This document shows positions 37,602 through 48,652 of a stretch of 64,000 nucleotides of DNA, piece by piece. The notes beneath the pieces were generated by a model. That model ran no database searches, was not told the DNA's origin, and saw nothing but the letters and a program-made list of their open reading frames with translations. A program made the translations under genes and the position numbers. The first letter of the stretch is position 1. Every line of letters starts with the position of its first letter. Location: the NCBI RefSeq assembly GCF_007655135.1, contig NC_045134.1, forward strand, positions 19,430,568 to 19,494,567, given 5' to 3'. Source of the stretch: Punica granatum. Its lineage: Eukaryota; Streptophyta; Magnoliopsida; Myrtales; Lythraceae.

Positions 37602-39558
37602 GCAGTCCCGTTAAGGTTGGTCAGGAGAGACCTCTGCTGCAAAGCACTGATGATGAGCATGCTGGCTGTGAAGATCGACTTAAATGTGTCGACCAAGACC
37701 CTGAATCCTCTGCCCGTGAAATGCAGTGCATTGAGCAAAAGGCTGATATATCTCAAATAGAATTACAGGATCCACTTGCTGAGGTGAAGCATGTTCATGT
37801 TATGATTTACAGATTATTCCTTTGATCGACTTACCTTCAAGATTATGGGTCAGATAGTGGTCGACTTATAAAGCTTCTCGTTGCTGAGGTGAATGCGAGG
37901 TCTGTTGAAGTTTTAGATTGTGACAAGAACTTCTTATTGCATGTTAGGAAAGCTAAATGGTTCGGTAGATTAAAAGATGAGACATTCTTTTAATGATTTA
38001 ATACTAACATGGCCTTTTCCTCTCTTTATGCAATATCTAGAAGAAAGTATTTGTACCGACAAATCAGGGCCAGGCTGCGGATTGCTCAAATCAGTTTTGT
38101 AATTTACCTGATGAGGTTCTCGTTCAGATCCTGTCTTTGCTCGCACTGAAGGATGAGGTGAGGACGAGCGTGTTATCTAAAAGGTGGGAACACCTGTGGG
38201 CTTTGGTTCCTGATCTTCACTTCAGGGATTCTGACTTATCTAAGAGGCCGCTCTTCTTGGGCCTTGTGGGAAGAGCCCTTGCTCTTCGTGGGGGATCTCC
38301 TATCAGAACTTTTTCTCTCTCATGTAAGGCAGACGGTGCTGAAGCCCACATCAAGGAATTGATCGCATCTGCTGTAACATGTGGTGTACAGAATCTCTCT
38401 CTATTCCTCCCTGAAGCTACATTGGCTTCTTCCATATATATTTACGTGTGCAACCTTAGAAAAGCTTCTAGTGCAATCAGGCTACTTCCTCAAACAGCCT
38501 TCTTCAATGTGCCTTTCAAAACTCAAGGTATTGGCACTTTCAGGAGTCGCATTTGAGGAATCCGATACGATGAAGAAGTTGTTTGCCAGCCCGTTACTTG
38601 AAACTTTAGAAGTTGACGATTGTTGTTGGGTGAAACCCAAAAGGATACGCATTTCTGCCCCAGGCTTCAACATTTATATATCAAAATCTATTCTCATAGT
38701 TCATATGACTGCATCCTACACATCAGTGGACCTTGTCTTAAATCCTTCCACTATCATGGCGTTTTCGTCAAAGAATACTGCATATTGGGAGTCACCAGAC
38801 AGCTAATTGAGGTCAAGCTACTACTGAGTTTTAGAAGTGTAAGAGATAGAGAAGTAGCCCAGGGTAACAAGCTCCTGTCAGTCTTCTCAAATGTGAAGGA
38901 GTTAACTCTATCTTACGCAATTCTAGAGGCGAGCTCCTTTTCGTACATTTTCCCTCTCTAGTGTGATTTTATTTTGTTTCTATCGCAGAGGTTCACCATT
39001 TTGCTCCATCCTTAGGACCTTGCCACAAGGGATGAGCTTCCTTTGTTCAGTAATATGATCAAGGTCACATCGGATTGGATAAGTTCTATAACTGTTAAGG
39101 GCCTTTGGGGGATATTGAGAAGATCCCCTCATCTTCGAAGCCTCTACTTTAGACTGGTAATGTAGTTTCTTGACCTGCTCAAAAATTAGCTTTAGTTGCT
39201 GAAGACAGTGGTCATAATAGTTGCTGAAGAGAGTGGTCATAAATGGTTTCTTTATCATGACAACTAGGGATTCAAGTACTATCCACAAAATGGAATAGAA
39301 GAGTTGCTACACCAAGTGCCTTCATGTTTCGTTACAGAGCTCACAAAGATATCTGTCAAGTTTCGTAATGGGATAGGTGGCCCGGAAGAGCTTTTCGTGG
39401 TTGGGATTTTCCTTGAGAAGGTTGTGGCTTTGAGAGAAATGGTTATCCTATTTCCCGAGGACTGTGTGGACGAGGAGAATCTGCTGGAGAGTTTAAGCAA
39501 GTTTCCCAAGGGGTCAAAGAAATGTCGAATATCATTGCAAGCACAACCTATGGGTTGA
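37602..39558 (+). pseudogene. F-box/LRR/FBD gene, fuller copy, frameshifted (copy A)
   Basis: F-box/FBD proteins are SCF ubiquitin-ligase adaptors with plant-specific expansion. Exon 37602-37783 (SPVKVGQERPLLQ ... DPLAE) splices in frame to 38041, which encodes the F-box (NLPDEVLVQILSLLALKDEV, SVLSKRWEHLWALVPDLHF). The LRR part follows but shifts frame near 38419-38445 (one base gained in the CTTCTTCCATATATA stretch) and shifts back near 38660 (one base lost in the ISAPG-LQHLYI segment). A TAG at 38959-38961 interrupts the next LRR. DELPLFSNMIKV to HLRSLYFRL (to about 39157) and a last exon, 39268-39558, with ELTKISVKFRNG and LEKVVALREMVI, give the FBD end and TGA. No intact product is possible as written. 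The start exon was not found. Confidence 0.85.
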
Positions 39559-42500
39559 GATTGGAAAATCTTGTGGGATTAATTTAGTCTGTCGTGATAT
39601 TTTGATTCGTGAAATGAGCTTCCATTGTGATTTTGTTTGGTGCCTTTTTGTTTAGTTATATACTTTGTAAGTTTGATGTAATTTTGTCTACAGAGGCACA
39701 TCAGAGGAAGTATGCAATCCAGAATCCTTGGTCAGAAGAGGTTCTTGAACTAGACCTGAGTCATGGGAGAAAGAAACAGGTAAGTCATATATTATGTATT
39801 ATCCAGAATCCTTCCCCCCTTTTCTTTTTCTTTTTTTTCGAATTTTAGCACAAAATTGAAAAAAGTTGAAAGTTTGAGGGTAATAATGACAAAAAGAAAA
39901 GTATGAGGACCAAAAGTGACAAAAGAAACTAATGGTGAGGTCTCTTATGTACTTTCCCTTTTTTTATGTAAGTGTACAATTATCACCTTAATCTAATGGC
40001 CCTTAAATAATATAACATAAACTATCGGGGTAAAATAGAAAATAGAAAGACGAATGAACTCCTTCTTCTAGATAATACATAAAAGCTGGAGAGCATATGA
40101 GAACATGCCATGATTCATTATTTTGAACTCTCATCTCATGGTTAATTGTCTTTTCTATTACTCAGAGAATTTGATTGTTCATGAAAAATCGAAGGTAATG
40201 ATTAAAAGGTCTCTTGAAAATAAAAGCCACATTTTTAATGAATAAACATTAAAAAGATTTCTAAAACAAAAGTTTTCTCAATAAGTTAGACGATATGTAT
40301 TTTTTTAATTAGTAAATGGTATGTATGTAATTTGCATAATACGGGGGGTTGCATATAATGCCGCACGTTGCGGCGGATTATATTTCATGAAAACTTATAT
40401 CTCAAACTTATTCAAATTATATTAAAATTAGAAACTATTTTTACTTTCATAAATATGTTATATTTGGCTATTTCTAATTAATAAGGTCTCCGCAAATATT
40501 CCTCCACAATTTAAATTATCAAATGCATGACCTATATTATGATAAACATGGAAATATAGAGCTTCTGAATTAATTTTTAATTATGCTTGCATAAAATTAT
40601 AATAACTTGTGAAGTAAAATAAGTAGGTTATGTTTCTCATGTTGATAGAGTTACATGGAACTTTTGAAAGGAGAAATATATATTTGGAATTTAGAAGGGA
40701 CCTATAAGAGAGTTAATGCCGGGCTAGTTTGTTAGACAGAATGGCCTATACTTTGTTAGACGGAACGGTTTTTGGTGGATTAAATTGATAGTTTTCTCCA
40801 AAGCTTGTTTATTTAAAAAACAAAATTATCTTTCTCCATAAAGTAAATAATTTTTAATATATTAATTTTCAGAGACACTCAACAAAAAGGGAGATTCATC
40901 ATTCCAAACATTCTTTATTTTTTATTCTCTAAAGTGGGTCCTAAAATTTGAATTAAAAAAAAGGGGCAAAAGCTGCCACATGGGCCAGGGACTGCCATGC
41001 GACAGCTGCCCATTGGTCTCTCATGCTCAAATGAGAGACGCGCTCCAATGGCATAGACACTGTCGCGCGTCTCTCTCTCATGTCACATGGGCATGAGAGA
41101 CGCAGCAGAGACTGCCGCTGGAGGTAGTCTTAAGCTAGAGGAATCATACAGAGCAAAATCAAGGGAAATGAAGTAGGGAAAGTTGGGATATAGGTAGGAC
41201 ACCTTAGAATTGAAGCTGAAATTTGCATTTGCTTAGATAATCAACACGGTTTGGTATGTCCGAGCTAAAATTGTTGTCTTTGTTGTGTTTGTTGATCGTC
41301 TCTCTATTTGTTATTTGGTTTATCTTGCATGTGGGTGATTTGCCTGTTGGTTTTTCTTTTGACTTGTTATTTGGGCTTTTTGCATGTGGCTGATATAGAG
41401 TTGTTTTATGTTGATTTGCACTAAACGATCAAAGGAGCTAGGTTTAGTAAGCTCAGCTATACGTTTGTATCTGATTCTTGAACTGTGTATGCATGTTAGT
41501 ACTTCTTAACTGCTCGTTAGAATGAAATTTTTAAAGCATCGTAATTGAAGAATTGAAGGGATTAGAGCTCTTGATACATAGTGAGCTAATACATATTGGT
41601 TGCGATGGCAATGGCAATAGGGGACTTTCTTTTGCCTTTAATTATTAAGCAACTCTTTCAAATTGGCTGCTTCCTTTGAAATGATTATTGGCTTTAACTA
41701 TTTATCTATAATTAGGAGCCCACGTGTTTTGAATGGGTTTTCTTTGAGGATGATGTGGCAGCATTTGTCATATTATATATATACATATATTTGGACAGTA
41801 AGAGCTTGATATAACTTAGTGATTTGTCATGTTTATGGTATATAGGGACCGAAGAGACTGAACACTTGCATCCGGAAGACTAAACTTGTTGAGTTATCTC
41901 TTGGGGTTTTAGTGAGTAATTTATTCCATTGTAAAATGATATATATATCCCTATAAGATATAATAAATTAGAAAGAATAGTGTGACAGATTGCTACTCAA
42001 GAATTTGGTTGTTGACATATTGTTTAAAAGGATGTTGTGATATATATGAGAGTACTGGTATTATTGTTTGATTATAGTCTTGGAACCGCTGACCCAGCAG
42101 ATAACGAATTGGGCTTTGATTGAGAGCTGGATCAGGCGAAATATAAATGGGGCATGACTAGCCACTAGACTCGGGAATATAAATAGGGGACTGATCAACC
42201 ACTAGATTGGTGGAATATAAATGGGGAATTGATCAGCAGCTTGACCTGAAGAAATATAATGGCTACATTTCTATAATATTAAGTAATAAGTACGTAAAAT
42301 AGCTAGACTATCTCATTCTATCCCATCTTCATCAATGCTATTGGTGTGGAGTGGTGATTTCCCAATCTGTCTGTAGCGGGAAAGCCGCTTGAAGCTCAGC
42401 TTGTCAAAGACAAAGAAACATACCTTTCTAGACCTCAATTGGGCATATCATTCGAGTTCGAGTACCAGCAGTTCTAGCTTTTATTCCTCCCATTGCCGTT

Positions 42501-43652
42501 TGCTTGCCCTAACCTCTACTCCTATTAATGATAGAAAGCCAGGCCGATGGACCTAACGGAATATAAATAGAGGTCTAATCGGCCGCTGAATATGATAGAA
42601 TATTAATGATGGTCAACTCGTATTGCCAGAGGTTAATAGGCGGTCCCCACTTGTGAGATATGGGTTGTGATAGGAAGAGGGAAGAAGTGGATGATTCACT
42701 TGAAATATGTAGGGTCAAGGTACCGTTACAACTCTGTCGCGAGGAATGCGATCTTATAGTTATATTATTGTTGCTTGAGATTGACTGTTGAGTTAATTGT
42801 TTGAGAGAATATGCTGGTATTGGACTTGAATCATTATAGAATATGAATATATGTGATTATATGTGTATACGATTGCTTGTATGTGAATTTATACTAGTAT
42901 ATTAGTTCATTTTACTTTGAAATATAGTACTCATTGAAATGCACCTCATCCCCTGCAAATTTATATATATATATATATATATTCAGATGACTTAGAGGCT
43001 AGATCAGTGGAGGAGAAACTTTTGGACATCAGGGATCAACGTGAAGATTTTTGGTAGCTAGATCTACTCCAAGTTTAGGAAGCAAGCATATGTAGAATGA
43101 TGTTAATATGTTATCACCCGAAAATTTTGTTTAGTTGTCCAATAAGTGATGCGTGATGATCATGTCAGTTGATCTTTTGAGATGGTTGGTATTTTTTTTT
43201 TTTTATGTATAGCAGGTTATTGATTGGTATGGAATATTAGAAATTTTAGGGGAAACTTCGTCAGAACTTCGGGTTGTGGCAAAAAATGACTAAGCTTAAT
43301 AAAAGGTTGACACATGGAAAACTCGTCATGAAACTTATCTAAAATTATATACTATTTTTAATTCACCAGTAATCAATTATGAAATTCTATTGAAATGTAA
43401 AAATTATGGAAAAATATACGGGTATAATTTTGTGAAAATTTATGGATATTATAAAAGAGTGTTCAAATAGCTTTCAGGTTATTGAATCAAAATGATCTTA
43501 AGAACACGGCCAATATTAGTTGACTAGCCGGTACACGGTAAATGTCGGTAATTTGAGAGTAAATGTATTGCCTAGTAGCTCCTTAATCAGCTGTCGATGA
43601 CTGGATCAGGGTATGAAGTTCTTACTGATTGTTTATTTGCTCTTGATCGCAG
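39559..43652. other. Long stretch without a recognised gene
   Basis: At 39691-39780 a possible downstream exon of the F-box gene ends at 'aaacag|gtaagt'. At 41026-41081 there is an inverted repeat (atgagagacgcgc ... gcgcgtctctctctcat, 21-bp loop) next to 'ctggaggtagtctta', reminiscent of a MITE end. At 42139-42257 and 42557 the word 'ggaatataaatgggg' recurs at about 36-bp spacing, with 'tgatcagccactag'-like text between. Otherwise AT-rich. Confidence 0.45.
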
Positions 43653-43741
43653 CATATTCGGCGGATGAAAAAGATGACAAAACAAAGGCTTTTCGAGCAT
43701 CTGTCAGCAACATTGTCGCACACTCCAACTCTGCAGTAGAA
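43653..43741 (+). CDS. Exon-like open segment, function unknown
   Basis: Flanked by 'gatcgcag' and 'gtaagt', 89 nt long and open throughout in one frame: YSADEKDDKTKAF then RASVSNIVAHSNSAVE. The segment ends on a codon boundary. Spliced to 44524 it would continue ANARTEAW and then TAG. It runs plus strand, towards the 3' end of the RLP. I do not recognise the protein. The exon call rests on splice borders and the open frame only. Confidence 0.35.
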
Positions 43742-43799
43742 GTAAGTATAAGATATATTTTTTCTTAGTTGTTTCTTCTACTAGTGCAGGTCATGATCT

Positions 43800-45240
43800 A
43801 ATTTGTAGTCATTTCAAATGCCTGCATATTCACTTTGTTCTAAAGTTATCATCCATCTTTATTTCACTTCTAAATTTGTTCCATAGCGTGTTTCTCTAAA
43901 CTATTTGCTTATTTGTTGCTGACATATCGGTTGAGCTGCTTATAAAAAGAAAGATGATATTTTGATTGAGGGACACAATGCTCTATGAATCAAGCTTATG
44001 CCTTAAGAATGGTATGTACTTCGGATTTTCTCCGGAATTTAAAAGAAACTGTTTGGGAAGTCTGTGTACCTTCTTATGTGACTTAACCTGGATTTTTCTT
44101 TATGATTCATGAGGTGGATATCGTTGTGTGTCCACGTCATTTTCTTTCTAAAACTGATATAAAGAGATTTTTCTTCATTCTACTTGTTGTAGACGTTAGA
44201 CTGAGTGGTAATCATTTTGATAAGAAAAATTATTACTAGATGAAAAATATTTGGGGTTCCCTTTCATGCTTGCCATGAAGATGAGTTTTCTGGTATTTCC
44301 ACTTTCTCTTTAGTATTTCTTGAAGCAAAATGAAAAACTGGATAGCTTTACAAGAGATTTATTGTTTTCCAAAAAAAAAACAAATTGTGGCAGTAGAGCC
44401 AGTCTCGCAATGTTTTCTCCCTCATCTTTTATTTCCAAGTAGCAAAAAATTATAGTATGTTTATCTCTTCGAAATGTAAGAACATCTACATTTGGCAACC
44501 TCTCGAGTTAAATAGTGGTGTAGGCGAATGCAAGAACAGAGGCATGGTAGGAGTTTGTGGCGGCGTTGAAGGAATCCATAGCTCATTTGAATATTTGGTT
44601 TCCATTTGATGAGCTATTCCATTTGTTAGTGCTACAGTCTCTGGGCTCAATTCTTTTACAGTGGTGAGAGAGCACAATTTTGGATATAAGTAACGAACAT
44701 TAGACATGTCATTAGTTTTTGTCATGTTGATACATAAGAATCTTCATTCTTGTAGATTTGGTTCCTCAATTTTGGATATAAGTAACGAACATTAGACATG
44801 TCATTAGTTTTTGTCATGTTGATATATAAGAATCTTCATTCTTGTAGATTTGGTTCCTCAATTTTGGATAAGTACCACTATACTCCAAACAGACGCTTCA
44901 AGTTGTATTGATATCATTTAGATGCTTCATTTTATCATGGAAAAATAAACTACACGATTACGGTCATTCCACTTGAAACCAAAAAAAGATAAAATGAAGA
45001 TGCTTGTGGAATGAAGAAGGCGAGCTTTCTTCTTGATCATTGATAAATTGCCATAACCCTCGGTTGATGGAAGCCTCCACATGCATTGTTTTTTGCTGCT
45101 CTTCAATCTTATTTGCCTCTGGTGCTCCTCCTGATTAATTTGTGTTTGTTTATGGAAAGGAGAAAAAAAGTGTTTAGATTAAATACTAAACGCACTTTTT
45201 CATTTTTATAAAATCACATGTTAATGTGCAAAATCGGTCA
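43800..45240 (+). repeat. RLP downstream segment, reference copy
   Basis: This 1.4-kb region directly beyond the RLP stop codon recurs, whole or in part, at 53815-54010, 54870-56345, 56360-56919 (continued at 59014-59400) and 60440-60830, always in the same orientation. Marker words are 'aaaatatttggggttccctt', 'gaaggaatccatagctca', 'ataagaatcttcattct' and 'gttgccataaccctcggttg'. At 44676-44859 a 92-bp unit is duplicated in tandem in this copy only. Confidence 0.85.
44676..44859. repeat. 92-bp tandem duplication
   Basis: The unit starting 'aattttggatataagtaacg' and ending 'gatttggttcctc' occurs at 44676 and again at 44768, nearly identical. The other copies of this region have it once. Confidence 0.92.
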
Positions 45241-48200
45241 TGAACAAGTACCTCACGTAATTTCTCTGAGCCGCGTTTTTCTTCGGCCTAGTTGTCTTTT
45301 TTCGTCTCGTCCTCTCGACCATTCTCACCAGCCATCGCTCAACCTTTCTCGCCAGCCATTTTGGCCTCCTGGTTTCCAGCATAACGTACCCTGCTGATAT
45401 CCCGAGTGAAATTCCACATCCATAGCCCATTGCCACTGCCCACCATTCAATCCAGTGCCCAAATTGCGCCTTTTCTTCTCCATCTCCCGAGGAAGTCGAA
45501 GGCGGTAACTGCTGCTCATCGGCCCCACAAGCTTTTGGCAAGGGATACCCACACAATCTAGGATTCCCGTCAAAGGGGTGGTTGAATGTGTCGAATTGCC
45601 TGCCTTGAGGAATCAGTCCCTCGAGGTGATTATCTGAGAGATTCAACCAGGAGAGCATTGTAAGATCCGCCAATCCTCTAGGGATCTCCCCGTTGAGCTT
45701 GTTCGAGGAGAGGTCCAGCCACTCAAGATTCGTCAGGTTCCCCACAGAAGAAGGGATTTTGCCGGTCAAATTGTTATGAGAAAGGTTGAGTCCCTTGAGT
45801 AGCTTCAAATCTCCTATTAACTCTGGGATATCTCCTCCGAAGAAGTTCCTTGACAAGTCGATGGTCGTAAACATTGACAAAATTCTCACCAACTCAATGG
45901 TAGATCCTTTCATGACCACTGTAATGGAATCTTGATAAGTTGCCCGAGTATTATTTACCCACATGTATTGTGAAGCACTTCTTGCTTTATCCTTCATGGC
46001 TATGAAGTTGGCAATGTACTTAGCCGGAAGATGACCATAAAATTTGTTGTCAGAGAGGTCAAAAATATGCAACTTCGGGAAGGGATGATTATTCTTCCCG
46101 GAGCTGTTAATCAGACCACGGAGCTTGTTGGATCTTAGGTCAAGCACTTGCAAATTCGGAAGAGTGTCCAACCAATAAGGGAAGCGATCCTCCAACTTAT
46201 TTTCACTAAGATCCAAAACTTCCAAATTCTTGCAATTCGCCAAAGATCGTGGCAGAGCACCTTCAAGTCGATTTTGACTCAACCGAATCGTCCTCAAGTC
46301 ATTCCCTAAGAAAAATATATCTGGTATATGACCAACAAGCTCATTTGCTTGGAGGTCCAACACTGATGCTCTTAAATTTATGAAACAGTGAGGAATGGAA
46401 CCGGTTAAGCTATTATTGGAGAGATTGACTATGTCTAGCTGAGTGGCGTTGCAGAGCTGATGAGGAATGTCTCCACTAAACTTATTGTTTGCAACGGAAT
46501 AGAACCAAACAGTGGGCGGTGGAATCGGAAGTGGGCCGTCTAAATTGTTATTGGCAAAATCTAGATTCTGTAAGCTTGTACAGTTTGCTAAAGATCGCGG
46601 CAGTGGACCTTGTAATTGATTGTGGCTCAAATCCAAATAGGAGAGATTGCTAAAATTTCCCAAGCATCTCGGGATGGTGCCGTTGAGTCGGTTATCTGAG
46701 AATAATAGATCACTTAGTGAACTCAGTTGGCAGATTGAGGATGGGATCTCTCTGATGAAATTATTAGAAAAGAGAGACAAATAGGAGAGATTGCTTAAAT
46801 TTCCCAAGCATCTCGGGATGGTGCCGTTCAGTCGATTATCTGAGAGATATAGACTTCTTAGTGAACTCAGTTGGCAGATTGAGGATGGGATCTCTCCGGT
46901 GAAATTATTAGAAAAGATAAACAAATCAGAGAGATTGCTTAATTTTCCAAAGCATCTCGGGATGGTGCCCACCAGTCGATTATATGAGAGGTCTAGATTT
47001 CTTAGTGAACTCAGTTGGCAAATTGAGGACGGGATCTCTCCGGTGAAATTATTAGAAAAGAGATCCAAATAAGAGAGATTGCTTAAATTTCCCAAGCATC
47101 TCGGGATGGTGCCGTTGAGTCGGTTACCTGAGAGGTCTAGATCTCTTAGTGAACTCAGTTGGCAAATTGAGGACGGGATCTCTCCGGTGAAATTATTAGA
47201 AGAGAGAGACAAGGCTGTCAACGTGTTGCTCCACACTCTCCCAAACCATTCAGGAATTGGACCACTGATCTTGTTTCCATTAAGGTCCAGCCATTCCAGC
47301 TCTTCTGAAGAACTCAAAAAATATGGGAACTCGGTCAAGTTGACGCCAAACAGTATCAACTCTTTGAGCCTCGGGAAGGAACAGTTCCCATTGTTTGGAA
47401 GCATTACGTTAAAGTTCCCGAAAAGATAAAGGTACTCAAGATTCTTTAGCCTTGCAAACATGTCAAAGTCAATGGTACCACTGAGGTTGATATCACCGAG
47501 GGCCAAGGAAGAGAGGCGGTCAAGGTTTCCAAGTGTTGGTGGTACCGATCCAGTAAATTTGCTCCCTTGGAGGTACAAATATTCCAAGGATGTGAGATTC
47601 CCCACTGAATCAGGAATCGGTCCGTGGAACTTTGTCTTTGATAGACTCAAGAGGACGAGTGGACTACTACTCCAATTTGTTTGGGGGAGAGCACCCGTGA
47701 GATTATAATTATCAGAAAGAGAGAGAATGCGGAGGTTTGGGAGATGAAAGATGTTAATTGGGAATGTCCCTTGCAGACGGCACCAATCAAGTCTCAAAGA
47801 TGTTAGAGTGGAAGAGAGGTTCGTGAGGGAAGTAGGAGAAATTCTAGACATGTCTACACCATCAAGAGCAAGTTCTCTCAGCTGAGTGAGATTACTAATA
47901 AACCTTCTGAAACTACGATCCTCTTCTATTGTCAAATCTTGACTGTCAGAGAGATCGAGTGAAATCAGACTGACAGAGAGATCGAGTGAAATCAGACTGA
48001 CAGAGAGATCGAGTGAAATCAGGTTGGAATGGTGATGAGATATCATCTCCAGAGGAATGATCCCCGAGAAGGAAGAACCAGAGAGATTGAGATGTGCCAA
48101 TCCTGTAAGTATACCAAATCTCGATGAAATTGGTGAGCCAATGAAATTGTTACCAGCGAGATTCAGCCGCTGAAGATTCCGGAGCGAGAAGAGAGTGCTG

Positions 48201-48571
48201 TTGGAATGGAGGGCTCCCCGAAGCCTACTGCAACTGAGATCGAGACCGATCACGTAATCTTTTGACATGTGGCATGTGACCCCATCCCATGAGCAGCAAT
48301 TGGTGCCGTTCTTCCATGAGGCTGTCTTCGGATATGAAGTGTTGGTCTGATAATCGCAGTAATCTGCAGAGGCATCCCTCGAGATGGTAAATGATTGACT
48401 GAATTGGAGCAGGGCATCGCACTCACTGGCAGGGCTTGGGCGTTGGGACGAATAAGGGGATGATGTATTGCTGGTGGGAACAGCAACAACGACGGCTATT
48501 ATTATCGAATGGCGTGAGATTAAGAACAATAGGACGCTGAGGAAGAGGAAGACCCAAACATCTCTCCTCAT
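45221..48571 (-). CDS. Leucine-rich-repeat receptor-like protein (RLP, Cf-9-like class)
   Basis: A single uninterrupted 1116-codon frame. It has the RLP plan: a hydrophobic leader (about 1-30), a Cys-paired N-cap (ECDALLQF at 50, NCCSWDGVTC at 91-100), about 30 extracellular LRRs of the LxxLxLSxNxLxGxIP type, an island (about 853-895, between YIANFIAMKD and VMKGSTIELVR), four more LRRs, a DGNPRLCGYPLP cap (1001-1012), an acidic linker, one membrane span (about 1040-1065) and a basic tail of about 50 residues without a kinase. Proteins of this class sit in the plasma membrane, sense apoplastic pathogen or developmental signals and work with SOBIR1/BAK1-type kinases. Residues 459-650 are four near-identical 48-residue units; 184-209 has a 9-residue triplicate. 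The start ATG at 48571 is the first in frame before the leader. A related pseudogene lies at 60.8-63.75 kb. Ligand unknown. Confidence 0.95.
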   Translation of the reverse strand: MRRDVWVFLFLSVLLFLISRHSIIIAVVVAVPTSNTSSPYSSQRPSPASECDALLQFSQSFTISRDASADYCDYQTNTSYPKTASWKNGTNCCSWDGVTCHMSKDYVIGLDLSCSRLRGALHSNSTLFSLRNLQRLNLAGNNFIGSPISSRFGILTGLAHLNLSGSSFSGIIPLEMISHHHSNLISLDLSVSLISLDLSVSLISLDLSDSQDLTIEEDRSFRRFISNLTQLRELALDGVDMSRISPTSLTNLSSTLTSLRLDWCRLQGTFPINIFHLPNLRILSLSDNYNLTGALPQTNWSSSPLVLLSLSKTKFHGPIPDSVGNLTSLEYLYLQGSKFTGSVPPTLGNLDRLSSLALGDINLSGTIDFDMFARLKNLEYLYLFGNFNVMLPNNGNCSFPRLKELILFGVNLTEFPYFLSSSEELEWLDLNGNKISGPIPEWFGRVWSNTLTALSLSSNNFTGEIPSSICQLSSLRDLDLSGNRLNGTIPRCLGNLSNLSYLDLFSNNFTGEIPSSICQLSSLRNLDLSYNRLVGTIPRCFGKLSNLSDLFIFSNNFTGEIPSSICQLSSLRSLYLSDNRLNGTIPRCLGNLSNLSYLSLFSNNFIREIPSSICQLSSLSDLLFSDNRLNGTIPRCLGNFSNLSYLDLSHNQLQGPLPRSLANCTSLQNLDFANNNLDGPLPIPPPTVWFYSVANNKFSGDIPHQLCNATQLDIVNLSNNSLTGSIPHCFINLRASVLDLQANELVGHIPDIFFLGNDLRTIRLSQNRLEGALPRSLANCKNLEVLDLSENKLEDRFPYWLDTLPNLQVLDLRSNKLRGLINSSGKNNHPFPKLHIFDLSDNKFYGHLPAKYIANFIAMKDKARSASQYMWVNNTRATYQDSITVVMKGSTIELVRILSMFTTIDLSRNFFGGDIPELIGDLKLLKGLNLSHNNLTGKIPSSVGNLTNLEWLDLSSNKLNGEIPRGLADLTMLSWLNLSDNHLEGLIPQGRQFDTFNHPFDGNPRLCGYPLPKACGADEQQLPPSTSSGDGEEKAQFGHWIEWWAVAMGYGCGISLGISAGYVMLETRRPKWLARKVERWLVRMVERTRRKKTTRPKKNAAQRNYVRYLFMTDFAH
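46622..47197 (-). repeat. Four tandem 144-bp units inside the RLP (double-LRR unit)
   Basis: Residues 459-506, 507-554, 555-602 and 603-650 each begin NNFTGEIPSSICQLSSL (NNFIREIP in the last) and continue with an LNGTIPRCLGNLSNLSYL-type half. The DNA units are nearly identical, so the expansion is recent compared with the rest of the LRRs. The related pseudogene has the equivalent of one unit. Confidence 0.93.
47943..48023 (-). repeat. Three tandem 27-bp units inside the RLP
   Basis: The 27-bp unit 'agagagatcgagtgaaatca' plus seven bases is present three times, giving LISLDLSVS LISLDLSVS LISLDLSDS. It keeps the frame but breaks the normal 24-residue LRR spacing. Confidence 0.9.
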
Positions 48572-48643
48572 ATTGTCTCGGGAGTAAGGCTGAATGATGA
48601 TAAAATGTTGAGTTGGGATGGAACGAGTTCCATTATTTCATCC

Positions 48644-48652
48644 CTTAAATAG
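48644..48652 (-). promoter_or_regulatory. Possible TATA box of the RLP
   Basis: On the minus strand CTATTTAAG lies about 75 bp before the ATG, with TTTATATTTC just upstream. The related pseudogene keeps a similar 'catcccttaa' stretch at the same distance from its ATG. Suggestive only. Confidence 0.4.

Noticed and set aside
40345..40380. Stem 'gccgcacgttgcggc' as a Helitron terminus
   Set aside because: The stem is good but no CTRR end follows within the usual distance.
46791..47708. Plus-strand open frames with repeated peptide units
   Set aside because: They are antisense shadows of the RLP repeat array; the minus-strand frame explains the sequence.
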